Below, piece after piece: positions 1 through 7,171 of a DNA stretch of 9,673 nt (within the stretch, counting starts at the first letter, position 1; each line of letters opens with the position of its first letter). Source of the DNA: Azonexaceae bacterium (lineage in GTDB: Bacteria > Pseudomonadota > Gammaproteobacteria > Burkholderiales > Rhodocyclaceae); NCBI GenBank assembly GCA_009469685.1, contig SSTA01000376.1, positions 1 through 9,673 on the forward strand. The letters run 5' to 3'. Below the pieces are notes generated by a model. That model was not told where the DNA came from. It searched no databases and saw only the letters and a program-made list of their open reading frames with translations. The position numbers and the translations under genes were made by a program.

Positions 1-1061
1 AGGGCGAACTGGATGGTCTGGGCCAGTCCGATCCCGAGCGCCAGGCCGAAACCGCCGCCCAGCGCCGAGAGCGCCACCGCTTCGCCGAGGAACAGCGCCA
101 GGATGGTTCGCCGCGGCGCGCCCAGGGCCACCAGGAGGCCAATTTCTCCTGTCCGCTCGCTGACGGCGATGGTCATGATGGTGACGATGCCGACCCCGCC
201 CACCAGCAGAGAAATGCCCCCCAGAGCGCCGACGGCCAGGGTGAGCACGTCGAGGATGTTGGAGAGGGTCTTGAGCATCTCTTCCTGGGTGACGATGGTG
301 AAGTCCTCGCGGCTGTGGCGGGCGATCAAGCGTTCCTTGACGGCGGCGGCGACGATGGCCGAAGGCACGCCCTCCTCGGCGGAAAGGTTGATTTCGTCCA
401 CGCCTTCGCGATTGAACAGTTCCTGGGCGCGTCCGGCCGGGATGAAGGCCGTGTCGTCCAGGTCGATGCCCAGGAACTGCCCCTTGGGCTCCATGACGCC
501 AATGATGCGGAAATGCAGCCCGCCGATGCGCAGGCGCTGTCCGAGAGCGTTCTCGCTGCCGAACAGTTCGTTCTTCAGCTTGAGGCCCAGGACGACGAAG
601 GCCCGGGCGCCGGCGTCGCTGTCCTCGACCGGCAGGAACTGGCCGATTTTCACCTTGCCCTGGAAGACGGCGGGCATCTGGGCATTGACGCCGTAGATCA
701 GGGTGCGCCGGGTGCGGCCGTTGCCCTCGACCTCGGCGTTGCCGCGGGCGTTGGGGGTGACGGCGACGACATGGGGCAGGCGCTCCAGGGCGCGGGCGTC
801 GTCCAGGGTCAGGGGGCGGGCGCTGGAGGGGAGGCCCGAAGGGGCCCCACCGGTCTTGGTCTTGCCCGGCACGACCGTGATGTTATTGGTGCCGAACTGG
901 GTGAATTCGCCGAGGACGAAGCGGTGGATGCCCTCGCCGATGGAGGTCAGCAAGATCACTGCGGCGATGCCCACGGCGATGCCCAGGAGCGTCAGGAAGC
1001 TTCTGAGGCGCTGGGCGGTGATGGCCCGCAGTGCGAGCTGGAGGGCGTCGGCGAAGAGCAT
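1..1061 (-). CDS. MacB-type ABC transporter permease, second of two paralogues (3' end cut by window)
   Basis: The minus-strand frame opens with ATG at 1061 and stays open to the window edge, giving 353 visible residues. The protein begins MLFADALQLALRAI and has a first membrane helix at about residues 20-40 (FLTLLGIAVGIAAVILLTS). A periplasmic MacB_PCD-like domain follows to about residue 265, and then the first FtsX-type helices. The conserved segment SERTGEIGLLVALGAPRRTI marks the FtsX domain, so roughly the last 40-50 residues are missing. It aligns along its length with the neighbouring permease (SIGEGIHRFVLGEF against ALGDGARRYVVGQF; GTNNITVVPGKTKTGG against GTNLVIVLPGKTGTGG), which points to an old tandem duplication. 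Its ATG shares one base with the TGA of the upstream permease (TGATG), indicating translational coupling. It carries no nucleotide-binding domain of its own. The role, inferred from the family, is an inner-membrane mechanotransmission subunit of a tripartite efflux pump; the substrate is unknown. Confidence 0.93.
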   Translation of the reverse strand, partial: MLFADALQLALRAITAQRLRSFLTLLGIAVGIAAVILLTSIGEGIHRFVLGEFTQFGTNNITVVPGKTKTGGAPSGLPSSARPLTLDDARALERLPHVVAVTPNARGNAEVEGNGRTRRTLIYGVNAQMPAVFQGKVKIGQFLPVEDSDAGARAFVVLGLKLKNELFGSENALGQRLRIGGLHFRIIGVMEPKGQFLGIDLDDTAFIPAGRAQELFNREGVDEINLSAEEGVPSAIVAAAVKERLIARHSREDFTIVTQEEMLKTLSNILDVLTLAVGALGGISLLVGGVGIVTIMTIAVSERTGEIGLLVALGAPRRTILALFLGEAVALSALGGGFGLALGIGLAQTIQFA

Positions 1062-2269
1062 CAGTGCTTCATCAGGGCCTGCACGGGATCCATCTGGGCG
1101 GCGCGGCGGGCGGGTAGGACGCCGAAGACGAGGCCGGTGGAGAGTGCCGTCCCCAGGCCGGCGATCACCGCCCAGTCCGGGGGATAGGCGGGAAAGACGG
1201 GAAAGGCGAGGCGAATGCCGAAGGCCGCCAGATGCCCGAGGAGGTAGCCCACTCCGGCACCGACGGCGGAAAGCATGGCGGCTTCCGCCAGGAAGGCCAG
1301 ACGGATGGTGCGGCCGGTGGCCCCCAGGGCCTTGAGCAGCCCGATCTCGCCGGTGCGCTGGGTGACCGCGACCAGCATTACGTTCATGACCAGAATGCCG
1401 GCCACTGCCAGACTGATGGCGGCGATGCCGGCCACCCCCAGGGTGAGCGCGCCAAGCAGCTTGTCGAAGGTGGCCAGCACGGCGTCCTGGGTGATGACGG
1501 TGACGTCCTCTTCGCCCTGGTGCCGGCTCTTTAGGATGCTGAGTACCTGATCCCGGGCCTCGGGGATCGCCTCGCGGCTCTTGGCTTCCACCAGGATGCG
1601 GAAGAGGGTGTTCGAATTGAACAGGGCGTGGGCCAGCGCCACGGGAACGATGATCAACTGATCGGTATCCATGCCCAGGCCGGTACCGGCAGACTTGAGG
1701 ACTCCCACCACCCGCACCCGTCGGTCGCCGACCCTTACCAGTTGGCCGATGGCGGGAGTGGCGCCGAAAATTTCCTCGCGGATCTTGGCCCCGATCACCA
1801 CCACGGGGGAGCCGCGATTCCAATCCTCGTCGGGGAGGAACTGACCCTGGGCGAGTTCGAAATTACGCACTTCGAGAAGTTGGGACGTCGAGCCGGCGAC
1901 CATGCCTTCCCTTAATTTTCCGCCAAAACTGAGTTCCGAGGTGCCCACTGCCAGGGGGGCGAGGCGTTTGACGGCAGGCGCGCGCAGCAGGGCCGCGGCG
2001 TCATCCACCGTGAGATCGCGGGGCGTGCTGGTGATGGCGGTGGCCGGATTGAAGCCGCCGGTACCCGTCTTGCCGGGGAGGACGATGACCAGATTGGTGC
2101 CGAGGGAAGCGAACTGACCGACGACATAGCGACGGGCGCCGTCGCCCAGGGCGGTGAGGACCACCACGGCGGCGACGCCGATGGACATGGCCAGCACCGA
2201 GAGGCTGGTCCGCAAGGGAGTGCCGAGGGCGGCGTCGCGGGCGAAGCGCAGGATGTCGGCAGTACGCAT
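1061..2269 (-). CDS. MacB-type ABC transporter permease, first of two paralogues
   Basis: This 402-residue protein has the MacB/FtsX architecture without a fused ATPase. A transmembrane helix lies at about residues 20-42 (LSVLAMSIGVAAVVVLTAL), followed by a long periplasmic MacB_PCD-like domain to about residue 270. A C-terminal FtsX domain with three helices follows (about 275-302, 320-350, 365-388). The FtsX hallmark TQRTGEIGLLKALGATGRTI sits between the second and third helices, and the C-terminus PARRAAQMDPVQALMKH is typical of the family. The start ATG lies one base after the TGA of the ATPase gene and the stop overlaps the ATG of the next permease, so all three are probably translated as one coupled set. 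The similarity to its neighbour suggests a heterodimeric core, although each could also homodimerise. A LolCE-type lipoprotein-release role is less likely because a HlyD-type adaptor precedes the ATPase. Confidence 0.95.
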   Translation of the reverse strand: MRTADILRFARDAALGTPLRTSLSVLAMSIGVAAVVVLTALGDGARRYVVGQFASLGTNLVIVLPGKTGTGGFNPATAITSTPRDLTVDDAAALLRAPAVKRLAPLAVGTSELSFGGKLREGMVAGSTSQLLEVRNFELAQGQFLPDEDWNRGSPVVVIGAKIREEIFGATPAIGQLVRVGDRRVRVVGVLKSAGTGLGMDTDQLIIVPVALAHALFNSNTLFRILVEAKSREAIPEARDQVLSILKSRHQGEEDVTVITQDAVLATFDKLLGALTLGVAGIAAISLAVAGILVMNVMLVAVTQRTGEIGLLKALGATGRTIRLAFLAEAAMLSAVGAGVGYLLGHLAAFGIRLAFPVFPAYPPDWAVIAGLGTALSTGLVFGVLPARRAAQMDPVQALMKH

Positions 2270-2270
2270 G

Positions 2271-2957
2271 TCAGACTCGCGTCGAGCTGTCCTGCTTGAG
2301 GCGCCCGTCTTCCATCACCAGCTGCCGCTTGGCGCGGGCGCCAAGGGCGGGGTCGTGGGTCACGACCACCAGCGTCACGCCGCGGCCGTTGAGTTCTTCC
2401 AGCAGGTGAACGACTTCGTCGCCGGTATGGCGGTCCAGGTTGCCGGTGGGCTCGTCGGCCAGAAGCAAGGCGGGTTCCATGATGGTGGCGCGGGCGATGG
2501 CCACCCGCTGGCGCTGACCACCGGAAAGCTGGTCCGGGCGGTGGTCGGCCCGATGTTCCAGGCCGAAATCCTTCAATGCCCGGCCCACCCGCTCGGCCCG
2601 CTGACGGGGAGGGATTCCGGCCAAGGTCATGGGGAGGGCGATGTTCTCGGCGGCGGTAAGCCGGGGCACCAGGTGGAAGCTCTGGAAGACGAAGCCGATG
2701 CGCCGGCTGCGTACGCGAGCTTGCTCTTCCGGCGACAGGGTGGTGACGTCGCGGTTCTCCAGGCGGTAGACGCCGGCGTCGGGTCGGTCGAGAAGGCCCA
2801 GGAGATTCAGGAGCGTCGATTTTCCGGAACCGGAAGGTCCCATCACCGCCACATACTCGCCGGCGTCGATGGCCAGATCGAGTTGGGCCAGGGCATGGAC
2901 TTCGCTGTCCCCCAGCTGGAAAACCCGCTCGATGCCGGTCAGCTCGATGAGGGGCAT
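2271..2957 (-). CDS. ABC transporter ATP-binding protein, LolD/MacB type
   Basis: This 228-residue stand-alone nucleotide-binding protein carries every ABC ATPase motif. Walker A is GPSGSGKST at residues 40-48, the Q-loop glutamine is at 92 (GFVFQSFHL), and the signature LSGGQRQRVAIARA starts at residue 144. Walker B is LLLADEP at 164-170 with Asp168 and catalytic Glu169, followed by the D-loop GNLD and the switch histidine at 201 (VVTHD). The length and the FVFQSFHLVPRLTAAENI segment are typical of the LolD/MacB/FtsE branch. It is a cytoplasmic protein that should dimerise and power the two FtsX-type permeases encoded just downstream. Its ATG lies three bases after the TAG of the adaptor gene and its TGA lies one base before the next ATG, so it is the middle of a tightly packed operon. 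No catalytic residue is missing. Confidence 0.97.
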   Translation of the reverse strand: MPLIELTGIERVFQLGDSEVHALAQLDLAIDAGEYVAVMGPSGSGKSTLLNLLGLLDRPDAGVYRLENRDVTTLSPEEQARVRSRRIGFVFQSFHLVPRLTAAENIALPMTLAGIPPRQRAERVGRALKDFGLEHRADHRPDQLSGGQRQRVAIARATIMEPALLLADEPTGNLDRHTGDEVVHLLEELNGRGVTLVVVTHDPALGARAKRQLVMEDGRLKQDSSTRV

Positions 2958-2960
2958 GGC

Positions 2961-4124
2961 CTATTTGCCAGCCTTGACCTTGTCGTCCGGTACTACCCGG
3001 GCGCCGGCCTTGACGCCCTCTTTTTCCAGGGAGGTGACGATGCGATCGCCGGCCCGCAGGCCGTCGGCGATCTCGGTGTACTCCCAATTGGCGAGGCCGG
3101 TCTTGACCGTGCGCTCGTCGAGTCTTTCCGTCTCCGGGTTATAGACCAGGACCCGGTTGCCCTCGAGCAGGGCAGCGGTGGGAATGCGGAGCACGTTCTC
3201 GCGGACCGCAAGCAGGATCTCCACGTCGGCGCTGTAGCCGACCAGCAGCTTGCCGGCCGACTCGGGCGCCTCGAAATCCACCTCGATATCGACCGTGCGC
3301 GCCTGCTTTTCCACAGCGGACACATAGGGGGCGACCCGCCGTACCTTGCCGGGAAGCGCCTGTTTCGGCAAGGCATCGAGGCTGATGCGCACCGGCTGGC
3401 CGGGCTTGATCTTGGGCGCATCGACCTCGTCCATGGGGGCGGTGACGTAAAGGCAGGTGTCGTCGATGAGGTCGATGGCCGGCGGTGTCGGTACGCCGGG
3501 CGGCGATGGGGTGGAATATTCGCCCAGTTCGCCGACGATCTTGGCGACGATGCCGTCGAAGGGCGCATAGAGCGCCGTGCGGCCCTGCTCGACCCGGGTG
3601 GCCTTGAACTTGGCCTGGGCGGAAGCGACGTCCGCCTTGGCAGTCGCGCAGGCCGCTCGTCGGGCTTCGGCATCGGTGCGGGCCGCTTCCTCCTTGCCGA
3701 CGGATACAAAGCCCTGGGCGCGGAGCTTGGCTTGGCGTTCGGCTTCCCGTTCGGCATTGGCGGCGACGACGCAGGCTTCCGTGACCCTTTTCTCGGCGAG
3801 GGCAATCTGGGTCTGAGCCAGCGCGGCCTGGGCCTGCTGGTCATCGTTCCACAACTTCATGAGGAGCTGGCCCTGCTTCACCCGATCGCCTTCCTTGACC
3901 CCGAGGAATTCGATGCGCCCGCCCTGGATGGTGGAAAGCTTGGTGCGCTGGCAGGCATCGACGGTGCCCGCCCGGGTATTGGATACGGTGGATTCCACGC
4001 TTCCCGTGGCGACCTCCTTCAAGACCACCGGAATCGGCTTGGGCCGCGTGGCCCACCACAGGAGGGTGGCGATGACCGCCAGCAGGATGGCGGCTATGGC
4101 AAGGCGGCGCAGCAAGGGCGTCAT
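2961..4124 (-). CDS. Efflux periplasmic adaptor protein, HlyD/MacA family
   Basis: This 387-residue membrane-fusion protein should bridge the inner-membrane ABC pump and an outer-membrane channel. An N-terminal signal-anchor helix lies at about residues 7-25 (LAIAAILLAVIATLLWWA). The first half of a lipoyl/barrel-sandwich domain follows (about 40-92, including GGRIEFLGVKEGDRVKQGQ), then an Ala/Gln/Glu-rich alpha-helical hairpin from about 93 to 185. The returning lipoyl half (YAPFDGIVAKIVGELGEY) and beta-barrel and membrane-proximal domains complete the fold. The ATG follows GGGAG with about five bases between them, a good ribosome-binding site. Four cysteines (one at residue 58) in a periplasmic protein are slightly unusual. 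It is the first large gene of the efflux cluster, directly before the ATPase. MacA-like assignment rests on family architecture and gene order; a type I secretion adaptor is unlikely because the permeases are of FtsX type. Confidence 0.95.
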   Translation of the reverse strand: MTPLLRRLAIAAILLAVIATLLWWATRPKPIPVVLKEVATGSVESTVSNTRAGTVDACQRTKLSTIQGGRIEFLGVKEGDRVKQGQLLMKLWNDDQQAQAALAQTQIALAEKRVTEACVVAANAEREAERQAKLRAQGFVSVGKEEAARTDAEARRAACATAKADVASAQAKFKATRVEQGRTALYAPFDGIVAKIVGELGEYSTPSPPGVPTPPAIDLIDDTCLYVTAPMDEVDAPKIKPGQPVRISLDALPKQALPGKVRRVAPYVSAVEKQARTVDIEVDFEAPESAGKLLVGYSADVEILLAVRENVLRIPTAALLEGNRVLVYNPETERLDERTVKTGLANWEYTEIADGLRAGDRIVTSLEKEGVKAGARVVPDDKVKAGK

Positions 4125-4258
4125 CAGGTCTCCCGTTCGGTCGCCCCGAAGGGGGCAGCGAGGGTTTCGCGGACCTTGCCGGGCATGTAAAGCAGGTTGC
4201 CGGCAGCCTGCTCTCCTTTGAGGGGGCGGCAGCGGCGGGACCGCAGGGGTGGCTTCAT
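4124..4258 (-). CDS. Hypothetical 44-residue ORF linking the upstream gene to the efflux adaptor
   Basis: A small open frame starts with ATG one base after the TGA of the preceding gene (TGATATG) and ends in a TGA that shares one base with the ATG of the adaptor gene (TGATG). The product would begin MKPPLRSRRCRPLKGEQAAG and end AAPFGATERET; it is basic at the N-terminus, has no membrane helix, and I do not recognise it. The only purine-rich Shine-Dalgarno-like sequence (AAAGGAG) lies inside the frame and has no well-spaced start after it; an internal ATG at 4185 is about 27 bases away. The fit at both ends favours a coupling ORF. Against it, the stretch contains a near-palindrome and a small hairpin, so it may be a regulatory or dispersed repeat sequence that happens to be open. 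Confidence 0.4.
   Translation of the reverse strand: MKPPLRSRRCRPLKGEQAAGNLLYMPGKVRETLAAPFGATERET
4143..4156. repeat. Small perfect hairpin upstream of the adaptor ribosome-binding site
   Basis: GCCCC and GGGGC arms of five bases flank a four-base loop. On the minus strand it reads GCCCC-CTTC-GGGGC and lies shortly before the GGGAG ribosome-binding site and ATG of the adaptor. No T-run follows, so it is not a terminator; it could affect translation initiation or be chance in GC-rich DNA. Confidence 0.35.
4191..4212. promoter_or_regulatory. 22-bp near-perfect palindrome upstream of the efflux adaptor
   Basis: The arms AGCAGG and CCTGCT flank a centre that is itself symmetric (TGCCGGCA); only one pair in the 22 bases is mismatched (T opposite G, which could still wobble-pair in RNA). 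It lies about 70 bases upstream of the adaptor ATG and inside the 44-codon ORF. Such symmetry would suit a dimeric regulator operator controlling the efflux genes. As RNA it could form a hairpin followed on the minus strand by TTTACA, a poor terminator tail. No regulator gene is adjacent, so the role is inferred. Confidence 0.4.
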
Positions 4259-4259
4259 A

Positions 4260-4847
4260 TCAGGCGAAACCGGGCAGGAAGCCGGTGCGGGGATAACCCC
4301 AGAGCGGCTCCAGGGAGCCCTGGAAGAGGGCTTCGATGACCGGCGGCTCCTGCCAGGGTTCGTTCATGAAGGTGAGGCCGATTTCCTCCACGGTGCGTCC
4401 GGACCAATAGTGCTCGGCGACTTCGTCGAGGGCGGTCAGCGAGAGGCTGTGGGGCAGGCGCAGATAGTCGAGCCAGCTGGCGTCGTGAAAGGAGCAGATG
4501 TAGGGCCCCTTGGTGCGGGCGCCGACGAGATCCTTGCCGAACACGCGGTCCGGGTGCTTGGTGCGGAAAGTCATCGCATCGGTGCGCGTCGCGAACAGGA
4601 TGAGGGCGTGCAAGCGGCTGGGGAAGTGGTTGTAACGCCGCTGGCGGAAGTACTCCAGGTGGTATTCGGCGAAGTAGTTCTGCACCGTCACCAATTGACT
4701 GCCGGGAGTCGGTTCGCCGCCTTCCGGGGCCGCCAGGGTGGCGCCGAAGGGACTGCCCTTGAGGATGTCCCAACCCGGCAACTCGGCCCCTGGATCGAGC
4801 CAGGCGGCGAGTTCCAGCGTGGCGGTATCCTTGATCAGGTTGTCCAT
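4260..4847 (-). CDS. Hypothetical protein, possibly DUF2441-like
   Basis: From ATG 4847 this gives 195 residues, soluble, with no signal peptide or membrane helix. The segment FRQRRYNHFPSRLHALILFA, followed by an alternating block ending in YICSFHDASWLDYL and then EVAEHYWSGRTVEE before a C-terminal EALFQGSLEPL, resembles the layout I associate with DUF2441 proteins (fold thought to be related to ADP-ribosyltransferases). That link is weak recognition from memory, not a demonstrated match. An alternative GTG start at 4892 would overlap the TGA of the MFS gene as GTGA and add 15 residues; that geometry is typical of coupled genes, while neither start has a clear ribosome-binding site. It lies between a transporter gene and the efflux cluster and could be cotranscribed with either. 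Function is unknown. Confidence 0.8.
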   Translation of the reverse strand: MDNLIKDTATLELAAWLDPGAELPGWDILKGSPFGATLAAPEGGEPTPGSQLVTVQNYFAEYHLEYFRQRRYNHFPSRLHALILFATRTDAMTFRTKHPDRVFGKDLVGARTKGPYICSFHDASWLDYLRLPHSLSLTALDEVAEHYWSGRTVEEIGLTFMNEPWQEPPVIEALFQGSLEPLWGYPRTGFLPGFA

Positions 4848-4888
4848 GAGCAGCAAGCGGTTGGGCAGAATGCCGGTATTCTCGCCGA

Positions 4889-6067
4889 TCACGGGTTTTT
4901 GACCAAACGCCGTCGCCAGAGGGGGAATAATCCCCACAGCCCGAGGAGCGGTCCCGGCATCAGCAGCCAGGCGATGTCCAGGCCCCACCGGCCGACCCAG
5001 AGGGTGCCCAGTTGAATCGAGATCATGGTGATGGCGAAGCCCAGGGAATTCTGGATGGCCAGGGCGCTGCCGACGATTTCCGGAGCGCAGGCGCGGGCGG
5101 AGAGGGCGGAGAAATGGGGCGAATCCGCGACGACGGTAGTGCCCCAGGCCAGGAGCAGGGCCATTTTTGCCCACGGCGGCCATGCTCCGGTCAGGGGAAA
5201 GACGGCGCAACACAAGGCCGAGACCGCCAGGGCCGCGGCGGCGACCCTGGCGCTGCCGATGCGTTGGCTCCAGAAGCCGCCGGCAATACAGCCCAAGGCG
5301 CCGATCCCTATGGTCGCGAAAGACCAGGCGGAGAGCGCCGGGCTGCCGGGCTCGGCGATTCCCGCCAGGACCACCAGGGTGGGCACCAGAGTCCAGAAGG
5401 CGTAGAGCTCCCATTGGTGTCCGAAATACCCGAGGGCCGAAGCCCTGAAATCCCGCGCCGAGAAGGCATGGAAGACCCGCCCGAGGCGGAGAGGCGGCGC
5501 ATCGTGCCTGCGCTTGAGGTGGGGGCCGTCGCCCAGCTTGAGAATGAGGACTGCCGCCGCCAGCGCCAGGGCGCTGGAGACCAGTAGGGTGAGCTGCCAG
5601 GACCAGCCGGCGCCGGCAAAACGCACGCCGTGCGGCAGGGAGGTGCCCAGCGTCAGCATGCCGACCAATTGAGCCAGAGCGGTGCCCGCCCGCTCCGGCA
5701 CCCAACTGACGACCAGCTTCATGCCCAGGGGGTAGACCCCGGCCAGGCAGAACCCGACGGCGAAACGCAGGGGAACGCCGCTTGCCAGACCGTCCGCGAA
5801 GAGCGCGAAAACGGCGTTGAAGAGGGCGCCCAGGACGGCGCAGACGGCGAAGATGCGGCTCGCGGCGTAGCGGTCGGCGAGTCCGGTGATGGCGAAACTC
5901 AGGGTGCCCAGAATGAAGCCGAGCTGGACGGCGTTGGTCAGCGTGCCGATGGCCGCCGGGGCGACGCCCCAGGCCCGCACCAGGTCGTCCGCCGCGCTGT
6001 TGGCCGAAAACCACAACGAGGTACCGAACAGCTGGGCGAAGACGATGACGGGAACCGGGCCGCGCAT
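4889..6067 (-). CDS. Major facilitator superfamily (MFS) transporter
   Basis: This 392-residue protein is highly hydrophobic throughout, with about twelve predicted membrane helices in two halves separated by a polar charged loop ([20 protein letters not shown]). The N-terminal half shows an MFS-like opening ([20 protein letters not shown]) and a [12 protein letters not shown] segment corresponding to the conserved motif A loop between helices 2 and 3. The start is taken at ATG 6067, because the following [13 protein letters not shown] begins directly before helix 1. A TTG at 6103 would add twelve residues across a GC-rich hairpin and is less likely. No strong Shine-Dalgarno is seen at either. 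It probably acts in the inner membrane as a proton-coupled carrier; the substrate cannot be read from the sequence. Its TGA may be overlapped by a GTG start of the next gene. Confidence 0.93.
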   Translation of the reverse strand: MRGPVPVIVFAQLFGTSLWFSANSAADDLVRAWGVAPAAIGTLTNAVQLGFILGTLSFAITGLADRYAASRIFAVCAVLGALFNAVFALFADGLASGVPLRFAVGFCLAGVYPLGMKLVVSWVPERAGTALAQLVGMLTLGTSLPHGVRFAGAGWSWQLTLLVSSALALAAAVLILKLGDGPHLKRRHDAPPLRLGRVFHAFSARDFRASALGYFGHQWELYAFWTLVPTLVVLAGIAEPGSPALSAWSFATIGIGALGCIAGGFWSQRIGSARVAAAALAVSALCCAVFPLTGAWPPWAKMALLLAWGTTVVADSPHFSALSARACAPEIVGSALAIQNSLGFAITMISIQLGTLWVGRWGLDIAWLLMPGPLLGLWGLFPLWRRRLVKNP

Positions 6068-6089
6068 GGCGCCAAGGATAGAGGGAAAC

Positions 6090-6115
6090 GGCCGGCGCCC
6101 CAAGCGGGCGCGGCC
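6090..6115 (-). terminator. GC-rich hairpin between the EamA and MFS genes, possible weak terminator
   Basis: A ten-base-pair stem (GGCC plus GCGCCC pairing with GGGCGC plus GGCC, one bulged G) closes a five-base loop CAAGC. It begins 10 bases after the stop of the EamA gene on the minus strand. The following minus-strand bases GTTTCCCTC offer only a short T-run, so it is either a weak terminator, an RNA-stabilising element, or an element folding the leader of the MFS gene. Confidence 0.4.
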
Positions 6116-6125
6116 GTCAAGCCTG

Positions 6126-7019
6126 TCAGCCGTCGGCGGCAGCCGTCCGGGCGAACCACTCCCGGCCTTGGTGTACTGCCAGTCCCAGGCTGATCAGCGC
6201 GGCACCGAGCCAGACCCGCGGTTGCACGGCCTCCCCATTGGCCAGGTGGCCGAGCAGGAGCGCCAGTACCGGCGTGATCAGGGTGATCAGGGCCACCTTG
6301 CTGGCTTCCAGGTGCTTGATCACGTAGTAATAGAGGGAGAAGCCGACTACCGAGCCGAAAACGCCGAGATAGACGATGGCCGCCCCTGCACGCGAAGGCA
6401 TGGCTGCCGGGGCCAGGCCTTCGTCCGTCAGCCACCAGGTGGCGACGAAGAGGGGGACGGCTACCACCAGGGTACCGGCGGTGGTGGCCAAGGGCGGACT
6501 GCGGTCGCCTATCCGCTTCAGGCCGACCAGGCTGGCCGCATAGATCACCACCCCCAGCAGAAGGGCTGCAATGCCGTAAACCGCCTGGGGGCCGGCGACT
6601 TCCTGGTTGGTGACGAATATGAGCGCCAATCCGCCAAGGCCGAGGGCGAGGCCGGCGAGGCGTGCTGGGCGCAAGCTGTCTTCCTTCAGCCAGAGGGCGG
6701 CGAACACACTGGTGACCAGGGGGGTGAGTCCGAAGAGGACCGAAACCAGCCCGGAATCGATGTACCGGGCGCCCCAGTAGGTGGCCAGCATGGCGCCGAA
6801 GGTGCCCAGTCCGCCGACGACATAACTTTGACGGGCGCGGCGGTGCAGCGGCAGGTCGATGCGGCAGAGGGCGATCAGCGCAAGGGCGAGGGCGAGGCCA
6901 ATGACCATGCGGGCCATGACGGCGAAGGCGAAGGTGGTGCCGAGGGCGCTCCATTGGATGGCCAGCGGAGTGGTGGACCAGATGGCGACGACGGCGAGGT
7001 AGGCGCTGGGGACGGACAC
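6126..7019 (-). CDS. EamA/DMT-family transporter
   Basis: This 297-residue protein has the drug/metabolite transporter layout: about ten membrane helices formed by two EamA repeats (about residues 5-135 and 150-285). The first begins [18 protein letters not shown] and contains [33 protein letters not shown] in two parts; the second ends with helices including [17 protein letters not shown] and [18 protein letters not shown]. These ATPLVTS/TPVLALL-type segments are characteristic. The start is GTG 7019 because AAAGGAAG lies about seven bases upstream and the membrane part starts immediately; a longer TTG start at 7100 would add an implausible Pro-rich leader. Members export amino acids or other metabolites, but the substrate here is unknown. 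It has a structured leader with a small ORF ending 14 bases before its start. Confidence 0.93.
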   Translation of the reverse strand: MSVPSAYLAVVAIWSTTPLAIQWSALGTTFAFAVMARMVIGLALALALIALCRIDLPLHRRARQSYVVGGLGTFGAMLATYWGARYIDSGLVSVLFGLTPLVTSVFAALWLKEDSLRPARLAGLALGLGGLALIFVTNQEVAGPQAVYGIAALLLGVVIYAASLVGLKRIGDRSPPLATTAGTLVVAVPLFVATWWLTDEGLAPAAMPSRAGAAIVYLGVFGSVVGFSLYYYVIKHLEASKVALITLITPVLALLLGHLANGEAVQPRVWLGAALISLGLAVHQGREWFARTAAADG

Positions 7020-7033
7020 GGGGCTTCCTTTCG

Positions 7034-7153
7034 TCAGGGCGAGGGCGGATGGAGGGGGGCGAGCCGGGTGCGGAGGGTTGTTGCACGGGGGCGCCAACAA
7101 ACGCGGTCGTTTGCGCGGCGATGGGCGGTCAGGGTGGGGCAGGTCAGGGCCAT
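7034..7153 (-). CDS. Putative 39-residue leader ORF upstream of the EamA gene
   Basis: ATG at 7153 is preceded by AAGGA with seven bases of spacing, the best Shine-Dalgarno in this region. The frame runs 39 codons and stops with TGA 14 bases before the GTG of the EamA gene, just before that gene's own AAAGGAAG. The product starts MALTCPTLTAHRRANDRVCW; it is Arg/Pro/Thr-rich, not hydrophobic, and I do not recognise it. It contains two Cys codons and one Trp codon but no run of one amino-acid codon as in classical attenuators. Position and ribosome-binding site suggest a leader peptide coupled to the transporter gene. It could equally be a chance frame in GC-rich leader RNA. Confidence 0.4.
   Translation of the reverse strand: MALTCPTLTAHRRANDRVCWRPRATTLRTRLAPLHPPSP
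7098..7113. repeat. Perfect inverted repeat inside the leader ORF
   Basis: CAAACG and CGTTTG arms of six bases flank CGGT. It lies in the middle of the putative leader ORF, about 80-95 bases before the EamA start. It may be a leader RNA hairpin or a protein-binding site; no partner is evident. Confidence 0.35.
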
Positions 7154-7171
7154 GGCGATTTCCTTAGGGGG

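Noticed and set aside
1912..3087. A 391-codon minus-strand frame overlapping the ATPase in another phase
   Set aside because: Arg/Pro/Gly-rich frameshifted reading of the ATPase and the start of the permease; no motif of its own.
2154..4190. A 678-codon open frame on the plus strand, antisense to the permease, ATPase and adaptor genes
   Set aside because: It runs opposite three genes with unambiguous family motifs; its translation is Gly/Asp/Leu-rich low-complexity with no recognisable domain, as expected for the antisense frame of GC-rich coding DNA.
6092..6120. Promoter with TTGACG (6120-6115) for the MFS gene
   Set aside because: No acceptable -10 lies 16-19 bases downstream; the only TATCCT is about 34 bases away, and the region is mostly the GC-rich hairpin.
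7019..7100. Longer EamA start at TTG 7100
   Set aside because: It would add 27 residues of Pro-rich, non-membrane sequence, while GTG 7019 has AAAGGAAG at a proper distance directly before the first helix.
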